Shown one piece after another: positions 28,115 through 33,998 of a DNA stretch of 33,998 nucleotides. Numbering within the stretch: position 1 is the stretch's first letter; every line of letters begins with the position of its first letter. The notes under the pieces were generated by a model, which was not told the DNA's origin, made no database searches, and saw only the letters and a list, made by a program, of their open reading frames with translations. Source of the DNA: Methylophaga sp. (GTDB lineage: Bacteria > Pseudomonadota > Gammaproteobacteria > Nitrosococcales > Methylophagaceae); the NCBI GenBank assembly GCA_030148085.1, contig JASBUF010000001.1, positions 1 to 33,998 of the forward strand. Reading direction: 5' to 3'. The position numbers and the translations under genes are program-made.

Positions 28115-28334
28115 GACTATTTTTTACATATATATCAGTAAGATAGATTATTTTGATACTAATCAAGCGGGCCATGCTGCTCTTAAGCAGTGCAAAGCGA
28201 GACTGATATGCGCCAAACTAGCGCGTAAATACGGAAAAATAAATAGAAGCAACGTGAGAACACGTCGAGCAGGTAAATACCTGGCAGTAAAAAACCGAGT
28301 GGACTATGTGGAGAGAGATACTTACGAGGGGATG
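28115..28334. other. upstream region of glnK, no gene
   Basis: With the promoter it forms a 286-base gap between tRNA-Met and glnK. It holds a GCGC-ended dyad (TGCGCCAAACTAGCGCG, 28209-28225), about 105 bases upstream of the sigma-54 box and therefore a possible NtrC site, and a perfect palindrome CAGGTA-AA-TACCTG (28270-28283). An A+T-rich stretch lies at 28118-28165. No clear terminator for the tRNA was found. Confidence 0.4.
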
Positions 28335-28411
28335 TGGTGGCTATGGGTGGATTCGAACCACCGACCCCATCATTATGAGTGATGTGCTCTAACCAACTGA
28401 GCTACATAGCC
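28335..28411 (-). tRNA. tRNA-Met (CAU), elongator type
   Basis: Minus strand folds as a standard cloverleaf: acceptor GGCTATG with CATAGCC, D-arm GCTC...GAGC, anticodon stem CATCA/TGATG around loop CTCATAA (anticodon CAT), T-arm GGTGG TTCGAAT CCACC, and encoded ACCA at the 3' end. The acceptor begins with a paired G and the body closely resembles E. coli elongator tRNA-Met, so it is not the initiator or the lysidine-modified isoleucine tRNA. Confidence 0.93.
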
Positions 28412-28420
28412 GTATGAGAA

Positions 28421-28456
28421 GCGCGCCATAATACGATAAGAACTGGTAAATATCAA
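28421..28456 (-). promoter_or_regulatory. sigma-70 promoter with GC-rich discriminator for tRNA-Met
   Basis: TTGATA (28456-28451), 17-base spacer, TATTAT (28433-28428), then GGCGCGC (28427-28421) before a start near 28421, ten bases before the tRNA. GC-rich discriminators are typical of stringently controlled stable-RNA promoters. Confidence 0.75.
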
Positions 28457-28471
28457 GGCTGAAAATGAATT

Positions 28472-29521
28472 TTATAGCCAGTCGCTGAGCTGTATACCGA
28501 AACCGATACTGTTGCTGTGCGCATTATAATCGATGAGACTCTCCCCATAGCCGTTAAACCACTGTAGATAGCCACGTATGTTAGTGCTTATAGGGAAGCT
28601 CCAGCCAAGCTGAATAGCGCCATAATTTTCGCCAAAATCCAGATTATTTCTGAGCATGACATCAAAATTATGATTGCCGGCTTGATACAGTGCGCTTAAC
28701 TCGAAATCGCCCATGTATTCATCAATATCGGGATTATCATCATCTTCTCTGCTTTCAGCCACACGCAGCCATGGCTTAAACGAGTAGTACCAATTGCCAT
28801 GTTCAAAAATAAAATCAGCATAAAGCCTGTTCCAGCTTCGCGATAATTTCCCTGACTGACCATTGGACTGATGCGACAGGCCGGTGCGAATCATCGAGTT
28901 CTTAATGCCAAACAGCTCATAGTCATTTTTGAATGCTAGCCAGATCTCCGGTTCATGATTAGAATCACGAAACGGTGCTGAGCTATCTGTATTGAACTGC
29001 TGCCAGAAAGATCGGTTAGTGTAAGCAACAAACAAATCCGCTCGGTCATTGAACAGGCCGTATGCTAAGGGGGTTTTGAGACTGATTTGAAACTTGGTTT
29101 CCCAAGGCTGGAAATGAAAGTTCTCGTTCGGATCATCCTGCTCAAAAGGCGTCACATTCGGTGAAGACATATTATTGCTGAGGATGATGTAGTTTGGCTT
29201 ATGCGGCAGCAACACAAAGGGATTACGTGCCTCTTTCTTTTCCAGGAATATACGCCGAGTCAGCGCCGACTCGTCCTTGGTTTCGACACCATTTTCGGTC
29301 ACCGTGATATCAACAGGCTGGGGAGCAGCTTGCTCTGTCGCAGCCTCCATAGCTTGCTGACTTTGTTCTGCCTCACAGTATTGGCGAAGCTGTCCGATAG
29401 TAATACTGTCGTCAGCCGTTGCTACCTGTGCCGCTAGACAGTCATCAAAGTATTTATTGGCCTGAGCCGCAGGCGCGTTGATAAATACGGCGAGAAACAC
29501 TGTGGTCATCACGCTTTTCAT
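28472..29521 (-). CDS. pldA: outer-membrane phospholipase A (OMPLA)
   Basis: Calcium-dependent outer-membrane phospholipase that removes phospholipids misplaced in the outer leaflet. The 349-residue protein has a Sec signal peptide (cleavage about after residue 21, AAQA) and an unusual 80-residue periplasmic or disordered segment. A 12-strand barrel region follows with the catalytic triad: His217 and Ser219 in TGLSHQSNG and Asn231 in SRSWNRLY, with the same spacing as His142, Ser144 and Asn156 in E. coli. It ends in an aromatic-rich strand (FGIQLSDWL). AGGA lies seven bases before the ATG. It is longer than E. coli OMPLA (289) because of the N-terminal segment. It lies between ychF and the tRNA-Met promoter on the same strand. 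Confidence 0.92.
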   Translation of the reverse strand: MKSVMTTVFLAVFINAPAAQANKYFDDCLAAQVATADDSITIGQLRQYCEAEQSQQAMEAATEQAAPQPVDITVTENGVETKDESALTRRIFLEKKEARNPFVLLPHKPNYIILSNNMSSPNVTPFEQDDPNENFHFQPWETKFQISLKTPLAYGLFNDRADLFVAYTNRSFWQQFNTDSSAPFRDSNHEPEIWLAFKNDYELFGIKNSMIRTGLSHQSNGQSGKLSRSWNRLYADFIFEHGNWYYSFKPWLRVAESREDDDNPDIDEYMGDFELSALYQAGNHNFDVMLRNNLDFGENYGAIQLGWSFPISTNIRGYLQWFNGYGESLIDYNAHSNSIGFGIQLSDWL

Positions 29522-29578
29522 AGACGTTCCTGTAACGGGACAAAAGAAAAACCTTAGACCACAGTTATAGCAAAATGC

Positions 29579-30670
29579 TTACACGTTGAAGCGGAAATGC
29601 ATCACGTCGCCATCTTTGATGATGTAGTCCTTACCTTCCAGACGCCATTTACCGGCATCTTTTGCACCCTGCTCACCGTTATGCGCGACATAATCATCGT
29701 AACTGATTACTTCTGCACGAATGAAACCTTTTTGGAAGTCGGTATGAATGACGCCGGCCCCTTCCGGTGCTGTAGCACCTAGTTTCACCGTCCAGGCACG
29801 GACTTCTTTAACGCCAGCAGTAAAGTAAGTGTGAAGACCAAGCAAGTTGTAGCCGCTACGAATAACACGATTCAAGCCAGGCTCTTCCTGCCCCAGTTCG
29901 GCAAGAAAGTCCGCTTTTTCATCATCATCCAGATCAGCAATTTCTGACTCGATTGCTGCACAAATCGGCACGACTACCGCTTTTTCCTGCTCGGCCAGTT
30001 TTTGTACAGCCTCCAGCGCAGCGTTGTTCTCAAAACCGTCCTCAGACACATTGGCGATATACATCGTGGGCTTATTGGTCAGGAACTGAAAGTCGCGAAC
30101 TAACGCCAGTTCGTCCTTATCCAGTCCCATAGCTCTTACTGGCTGACCAGCATCAAGGTGATCACGTATTCTGGTCAGTAGCTCTAAGCGAGCTTTGGCC
30201 GTCTTATCTCCACCCTTGGCATCACGAGTGGCTTTGGTAATGGCTTTTTCAGCACTTTCCAGATCAGCCAGAGCCAGTTCGGTATTGATGACTTCGATAT
30301 CATCCAACGGCGACACCTTACCGGCTACATGCACAACATTGTCATCTTCAAAACAACGAACAACATGGGCGATCGCGTCAGTTTCACGGATATTGGCGAG
30401 GAACTTGTTACCCAGGCCTTCGCCTTTGGAAGCACCTTCGACCAGACCAGCGATATCCACGAACTCCATCGTGGTTGGCAATACGCGCTCAGGGCTGACA
30501 ATGGCTGCCAGCTTATCCATACGCAGATCAGGAACCGGCACAATACCGACATTCGGCTCAATGGTGCAGAACGGATAGTTCTGGGCATCAATACCAGCTT
30601 CGGTCAACGCGTTGAACAAGGTAGATTTACCGACATTGGGCAAACCAACAATACCGCACTTGAATCCCAT
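29579..30670 (-). CDS. ychF: redox-regulated ATPase / GTPase-like protein YchF
   Basis: Obg-family P-loop protein that hydrolyses ATP and associates with ribosomes; linked to stress tolerance. The 363-residue protein has the Walker A motif GLPNVGKST (9-17), the switch segment [28 protein letters not shown] with the G3 motif, and a changed NKxD box typical of YchF. It ends with the TGS domain ([18 protein letters not shown]). Eight bases separate it from the pth stop, and AGGA lies six bases before the ATG. The pairing pth-ychF is conserved in gammaproteobacteria. Length is as expected. Confidence 0.97.
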   Translation of the reverse strand: MGFKCGIVGLPNVGKSTLFNALTEAGIDAQNYPFCTIEPNVGIVPVPDLRMDKLAAIVSPERVLPTTMEFVDIAGLVEGASKGEGLGNKFLANIRETDAIAHVVRCFEDDNVVHVAGKVSPLDDIEVINTELALADLESAEKAITKATRDAKGGDKTAKARLELLTRIRDHLDAGQPVRAMGLDKDELALVRDFQFLTNKPTMYIANVSEDGFENNAALEAVQKLAEQEKAVVVPICAAIESEIADLDDDEKADFLAELGQEEPGLNRVIRSGYNLLGLHTYFTAGVKEVRAWTVKLGATAPEGAGVIHTDFQKGFIRAEVISYDDYVAHNGEQGAKDAGKWRLEGKDYIIKDGDVMHFRFNV

Positions 30671-30678
30671 AACTAATC

Positions 30679-31251
30679 CTATTGAGAGTGTAGCCAGTTC
30701 ATGGCCTTGTCGAGGTTCTCCGACAGGACATCCGGCAGAATACGTAACATATTGTCGATGGCCAATTCGATCTGCTGACGGTCAGTGGGTGACGGTTTGC
30801 TGAGCACATAATCCGACACCAGCTTGCTATGACCGGGGTGACCGATACCTAAACGACAACGCAAAAATTGTTTGCCCCCAGTCTGGGCGATAATATCTCT
30901 GAGCCCATTATGCCCGCCATGACCACCGTCACGCTTGAGTCGGACGATACCCGGATCAAGATCCAGTTCGTCATGGATAACCAGAATATTTTGCAGAGGG
31001 ATTTTGTAGAAGTTCGCCAGCGGGGCCACAGCCTGTCCGCTACGATTCATAAAGGTCAGCGGTTTAAGCAGATACAGCTTGTGCCCACCGAAAACGCATT
31101 GAGCCAACTCGCCGTGATACTTCTTGTCTACCGTAAAACTGGCACCCAAGTCACGTGCGAGCTGGTCCAATAGCCAGAACCCGACATTATGTCGGGTTCC
31201 GTCATATTGGGAGCCGGGGTTGCCCAGTCCGGCGATAATCCAGCTAGCCAT
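30679..31251 (-). CDS. pth: peptidyl-tRNA hydrolase
   Basis: Frees tRNA from peptidyl-tRNAs that drop off the ribosome. The 190-residue protein has [18 protein letters not shown] with Asn11 and catalytic His21, FMNRSG with Asn69, Asp94 in [11 protein letters not shown], and [12 protein letters not shown] (about 109-120). All known active-site residues are present. GGGGAG lies just upstream of the ATG, and the gene follows rplY by 24 bases in the conserved order rplY-pth-ychF. Confidence 0.97.
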   Translation of the reverse strand: MASWIIAGLGNPGSQYDGTRHNVGFWLLDQLARDLGASFTVDKKYHGELAQCVFGGHKLYLLKPLTFMNRSGQAVAPLANFYKIPLQNILVIHDELDLDPGIVRLKRDGGHGGHNGLRDIIAQTGGKQFLRCRLGIGHPGHSKLVSDYVLSKPSPTDRQQIELAIDNMLRILPDVLSENLDKAMNWLHSQ

Positions 31252-31275
31252 TCAGCTCCCCAAGTTGATATGAAG

Positions 31276-31956
31276 TTACTCTTCCGTCGCTTCTTGGTCG
31301 CCGTTGGCTTCTTCAGCAGCTTCAGACGCTTCTTCAACCGCTTGGACGCGTGGCATATGAATGCTCGCAACCGCTTGGTCGTAGGCAGAACGCTCACCTT
31401 CTTCCAGCTCTTCTGCCTGGTGGTGAGTCAGCGCAGTCAGGCTAACACCTTTAGGCAGGGCAAGTTCTGACAGGTGGATGCTTTCGTCCATACCCAGTTT
31501 AGAAATATCCGCTTCGATGAACTCAGGCAGATCTTTAGGCAGACAGGCAACTTCGACCTCAGTCATCAGGTGAGAAACCAGACCGCCAGCTTTCACGCCA
31601 GGAGCCACTTCTTCACCGATGAAGTGCACAGGCACGGTCATGGTCATTTCGTGTTTTGCATCGACACGCAGGAAGTCAGCGTGAAGAATTTTGTTGTCAT
31701 TGGCAGGGTGACGCTGCAGATCTTTCAAAACAACCTGATCTTTCTTGCCATCAACCACCAGAGTCAGAATGTGTGCGTAGAACGCTTCTTCTTCCAGGTG
31801 ACGGATGAATTGGTTGTGATTCAGCGAAATTGATACAGGTGCTTTGTCGGCACCGTAAACCACTGCCGGAACTTTACCCGCATGACGAAGGCGGCGGCTC
31901 GCACCTTTCCCCTCATCAGTACGCGCTTCGGCTTGTACTTCAAACAAGTTTTCCAT
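31276..31956 (-). CDS. rplY: 50S ribosomal protein L25, long form (TL5/CTC family)
   Basis: Binds 5S rRNA in the large ribosomal subunit. The ATG at 31956 is preceded by GGAG six bases upstream; the TTG at 31968 belongs to that site. The 226-residue protein has the L25 domain (about 1-95; GASRRLRHAGKVPAVVYG) and a C-terminal TL5-type beta domain (about 100-190; VPVHFIGEEVAPGVKAGG), ending in a Glu/Ala-rich tail. E. coli L25 lacks the second domain. The gene is preceded by three hairpins with T runs (see 31967-32070), so expression may be attenuated from prs. Confidence 0.95.
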   Translation of the reverse strand: MENLFEVQAEARTDEGKGASRRLRHAGKVPAVVYGADKAPVSISLNHNQFIRHLEEEAFYAHILTLVVDGKKDQVVLKDLQRHPANDNKILHADFLRVDAKHEMTMTVPVHFIGEEVAPGVKAGGLVSHLMTEVEVACLPKDLPEFIEADISKLGMDESIHLSELALPKGVSLTALTHHQAEELEEGERSAYDQAVASIHMPRVQAVEEASEAAEEANGDQEATEE

Positions 31957-31966
31957 TGTTTTCTCC

Positions 31967-31990
31967 AAAAAATATGAACCGTAGGTTCAT
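31967..31990 (-). terminator. terminator-like hairpin in the rplY leader
   Basis: Perfect 7-bp stem ATGAACC (31974-31980) and GGTTCAT (31984-31990) with a three-base loop, followed on the minus strand by A and six T, directly before the rplY ribosome site. Stem composition is A+T-rich, so it is weaker than a standard terminator. Confidence 0.55.
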
Positions 31991-32014
31991 CAAAAAAACC
32001 GCTAATCAAGCGGT
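31991..32014 (-). terminator. intrinsic terminator-like hairpin between prs and rplY
   Basis: 6-bp stem ACCGCT (31998-32003) and AGCGGT (32009-32014), five-base loop, followed on the minus strand by a run of T (31998-31992). It lies about 40-60 bases before the rplY start. Confidence 0.6.
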
Positions 32015-32044
32015 AAACGCCTCCCCCGCGACCAGGTTCGGCAC

Positions 32045-32070
32045 GAAAAAAGCCAACTTGAAAGTTGGCT
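32045..32070 (-). terminator. intrinsic terminator at the prs stop codon
   Basis: Stem AGCCAACTT (32051-32059) and AAGTTGGCT (32062-32070) with an effective four-base loop, followed by six T on the minus strand. The stem begins inside the prs stop codon TAG. Confidence 0.85.
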
Positions 32071-33004
32071 AATCCATATACAAGGAGCTAACTGACTCCT
32101 CGTTACTAATTCTGTACATCGCTTCTGCCAGCATTTCTGCAATGCTCAGCACGCGAATTTTCTCACAAGCTTCAGCATGAGGCTGTAACGGAATAGTGTC
32201 GGTAACGACGACTTCATCCAGTACTGATTTAGCGATGTTATCAATCGCCGAACCAGACAAGACTGGGTGAGTTGAGTAAGCCACGACTTTCGTTGCACCG
32301 TGTTCTTTAAGAGCTGCTGAGGCAGCGCAAAGGGTACCGGCGGTATCGATCATGTCATCAACCAGCACACAGACGCGATCTTTGACATCACCGATGATAT
32401 TCATCACCTTGGCTTCATTAGCACGTGGGCGACGTTTATCGATGATGGCCAGTTCCACATCCAGATGTTTTGCCAGCGCGCGGGCACGGACCACACCACC
32501 GACGTCCGGTGATACCACCACCAGATCCTGGTACTTGTGCTTCCAGATATCACCGAGTAGAACCGGTGAGGCGTAGACATTATCCACAGGACAATCGAAA
32601 AAGCCCTGGATTTGGTCGGCATGCAGATCGACGGTTAATACGCGGTCGGCACCAACACCGGTCAGCATATTGGCCACCACTTTCGCAGTGATAGCAACAC
32701 GGGCTGAGCGTGGGCGACGGTCCTGGCGTGAATAGCCGAAGTAAGGTACAACCAGAGTAATACGTTTGGCCGATGCACGACGAATAGCGTCGGTCATGAC
32801 CATCAATTCCATCAGGTTATCATTGGTTGGCATGCAGGTCGGCTGAACGATAAACACGTCCTTGCCACGAACATTGTCGAGAATTTCGACCATGACTTCG
32901 CCATCGCTGAATTTTTCAACGGTTGCTTTGCCAAGGGAAATACTGAGGAAATTGGCAATATTTTGAGCCAGTTTACGGTTGGCATTGCCGGTAAACACCA
33001 TCAT
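32069..33004 (-). CDS. prs: ribose-phosphate pyrophosphokinase (PRPP synthetase)
   Basis: Makes PRPP from ribose 5-phosphate and ATP for nucleotide, His and Trp synthesis. The core starts at [14 protein letters not shown], as in Pseudomonas, giving 311 residues. It has [39 protein letters not shown] (about 88-111), [11 protein letters not shown] and the PRPP loop [12 protein letters not shown] (about 210-221). The open frame extends 17 codons further to a GTG at 33055; neither start has a clear ribosome site, so the N-terminus is unsettled. The family length (315 in E. coli) favours the start given. It lies downstream of tRNA-Gln and upstream of rplY, the normal gammaproteobacterial order. 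A terminator overlaps its stop. Confidence 0.95.
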   Translation of the reverse strand: MMVFTGNANRKLAQNIANFLSISLGKATVEKFSDGEVMVEILDNVRGKDVFIVQPTCMPTNDNLMELMVMTDAIRRASAKRITLVVPYFGYSRQDRRPRSARVAITAKVVANMLTGVGADRVLTVDLHADQIQGFFDCPVDNVYASPVLLGDIWKHKYQDLVVVSPDVGGVVRARALAKHLDVELAIIDKRRPRANEAKVMNIIGDVKDRVCVLVDDMIDTAGTLCAASAALKEHGATKVVAYSTHPVLSGSAIDNIAKSVLDEVVVTDTIPLQPHAEACEKIRVLSIAEMLAEAMYRISNEESVSSLYMD

Positions 33005-33094
33005 GCGGCTATCGGCAGTGCGTTGCTGTAACTGGAGAAGTCGGTTTTGTGTCACGGTAGTGGCGCCGAGTTTCTGTTTAAAAACAAAAAAGAA

Positions 33095-33170
33095 TGGCTG
33101 GGGTACCAGGATTCGAACCTGGGAATGACGGGATCAAAACCCGTTGCCTTAGCCACTTGGCGACACCCCA
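33095..33170 (-). tRNA. tRNA-Gln (UUG)
   Basis: Minus strand cloverleaf: acceptor TGGGGTG with TACCCCA, D-arm GCC...GGC, anticodon stem ACGGG/CCCGT around loop TTTTGAT (anticodon TTG), T-arm CCAGG TTCGAAT CCTGG, and encoded GCCA. It starts four bases after the ispE stop codon and lies just ahead of prs, a conserved placement. Confidence 0.95.
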
Positions 33171-33174
33171 GTAG

Positions 33175-33998
33175 TCAGTTGTGCGACGGGAGATGTGTCA
33201 GCAGGGGGGACTGGTTGACGCCCCGTGCGACAAAGCCCTGCCAGGGCGCCGGTACTTGCTCCAGCACTGATCTCGCATCAGCTTCTGTCGCAAACCGGGC
33301 AAAGAGGCAGGCGCCTGTTCCCGTCAGTCGAGCTTCGGCAAATTGCGCGAGCCAGAGGCGCGCTTTTTTTACCTGGGGATAAAGCGCTTCAACGACTGTC
33401 TGACAGTCATTTCGGCCACCCCGCTCGAGAAAGGCGCGTATTTTGATCGGATGCGTGTTTCTTGTCAAACCCTCGTGGGCGAAAATTTTTGCTGTGGAAA
33501 CCTGTGCGTCCGGCGCCAGAACCAGATACCAAGCCGGCTCCATCTCTACCTTCTGCAACTGTTCGCCAACGCCTTCGGCCCAGGCGCTGTACCCAAAAAT
33601 AAATACCGGCACATCGGCGCCCAGTTGCCGGCCCAGGGCCATCAGCGCCTCGGTGGACAGGTGGGTCTGCCAGAGGTGGTTGAGTGCCACCAGTGCGGTG
33701 GCGGCGTCGCTGCTGCCGCCGCCCAGCCCGCCGCCCATGGGCAGCCGCTTGTGCAGGTGGATGCGCGCACCCTGCGCACAGCCGGTCTCCCGGCGCAGCA
33801 GTGCCGCGGCCCGGTAGATCAGGTTGTCCTCCACGGGCACACCGTCGAGCGCCGGGGTGATGACAAGGTTGCCGTTGTTGCTGGTTTCAATGTCGAGTTG
33901 GTCGCCGGCGTCCAGTAGCTGAAAGAGGGTCTGCAGGTTGTGGTAGCCGTCCGCCCGGCGGCCGGTAATGTGCAGGAACAGGTTGAGTTTCGCCGGCG
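33175..33998 (-). CDS. ispE: 4-diphosphocytidyl-2-C-methyl-D-erythritol kinase, 5' end beyond the window
   Basis: GHMP kinase of the MEP pathway to isoprenoids. The frame is open to the right edge: [23 protein letters not shown] is the normal N-terminus (beginning about five to ten residues before the edge), and then [12 protein letters not shown], the ATP loop [16 protein letters not shown] and the C-terminal [12 protein letters not shown] are in order. An internal GTG at 33840 is not the start. It ends four bases before tRNA-Gln. The part from about 33600 to the edge is far richer in G+C (132 of 180 bases at 33661-33840) than the 3' part (63 of 120 at 33361-33480), without any break in the protein. 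Confidence 0.94.
   Translation of the reverse strand, partial: PAKLNLFLHITGRRADGYHNLQTLFQLLDAGDQLDIETSNNGNLVITPALDGVPVEDNLIYRAAALLRRETGCAQGARIHLHKRLPMGGGLGGGSSDAATALVALNHLWQTHLSTEALMALGRQLGADVPVFIFGYSAWAEGVGEQLQKVEMEPAWYLVLAPDAQVSTAKIFAHEGLTRNTHPIKIRAFLERGGRNDCQTVVEALYPQVKKARLWLAQFAEARLTGTGACLFARFATEADARSVLEQVPAPWQGFVARGVNQSPLLTHLPSHN

Noticed and set aside
28098..28382. Plus-strand open frame with a GGAG site, ending in a WVDSNHRPHHYE-like tail
   Set aside because: It runs antisense through tRNA-Met and over the glnK promoter; this tail is a known artefact of translating the reverse of a tRNA gene.
33175..33840. ispE starting at the internal GTG (33840)
   Set aside because: The same frame continues upstream with the conserved IspE N-terminus ([17 protein letters not shown]) to the window edge.

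Overview
The window reads as ordinary core chromosome of a gammaproteobacterium. The evidence is conserved gene order: grpE-dnaK-dnaJ-dapB, yafS-rnhA-dnaQ divergent from gloB, ispE-tRNA(Gln)-prs-rplY-pth-ychF, and a tkt-gap-pgk carbon-metabolism cluster. Overall style and composition (about half G+C by eye) fit a marine or methylotrophic group such as Methylophaga or its relatives, but that assignment is a guess from memory, not a database result. No phage, insertion sequence, CRISPR array, toxin-antitoxin pair or recognisable defence system is present, and I do not see an undescribed multi-gene system.

Layout. 1-4928 (minus): thioredoxin-like gene, tkt, gap and pgk; pgk carries an in-frame stop and runs off the left edge. 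5293-8273 (plus): mrcB (PBP1b) with a TPR lipoprotein that is a good candidate for its activator. 8270-9358 (minus): REC-HD-GYP response regulator. 9455-14143 (minus): dapB, dnaJ, dnaK, grpE, with two textbook sigma-32 promoters. 14357-16259 (minus): dnaQ, rnhA, yafS; gloB diverges on plus. 17057-21959 (minus): a compact six-gene run (unknown protein, MscS channel, DUF2797 protein, pyrD, second MscS channel, Asp/His-rich lipoprotein). 22030-25801 (plus): mltD, trmL and a 522-residue protein with a PilZ-like C-terminus. 25821-28048 (minus): GNAT acetyltransferase, amtB, glnK. Then tRNA-Met, pldA, ychF, pth, rplY, prs, tRNA-Gln and the 3' part of ispE, all minus.

How genes work together: tkt/gap/pgk serve sugar-phosphate interconversion and lower glycolysis; mrcB, the lipoprotein and mltD build and remodel peptidoglycan; grpE/dnaK/dnaJ form the Hsp70 machine; glnK/amtB couple ammonium uptake to nitrogen status; dnaQ and rnhA serve replication; ychF, pth, rplY, trmL and two tRNAs serve translation. 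The HD-GYP regulator, and possibly the PilZ-like protein, point to c-di-GMP signalling.

Points most worth a second look are local: the nonsense codon in pgk, an abrupt in-frame G+C shift inside ispE, stacked terminator-like hairpins between prs and rplY, a terminator embedded antisense in the end of gloB, a nearly leaderless mltD promoter, and the mrcB/lipoprotein pair.
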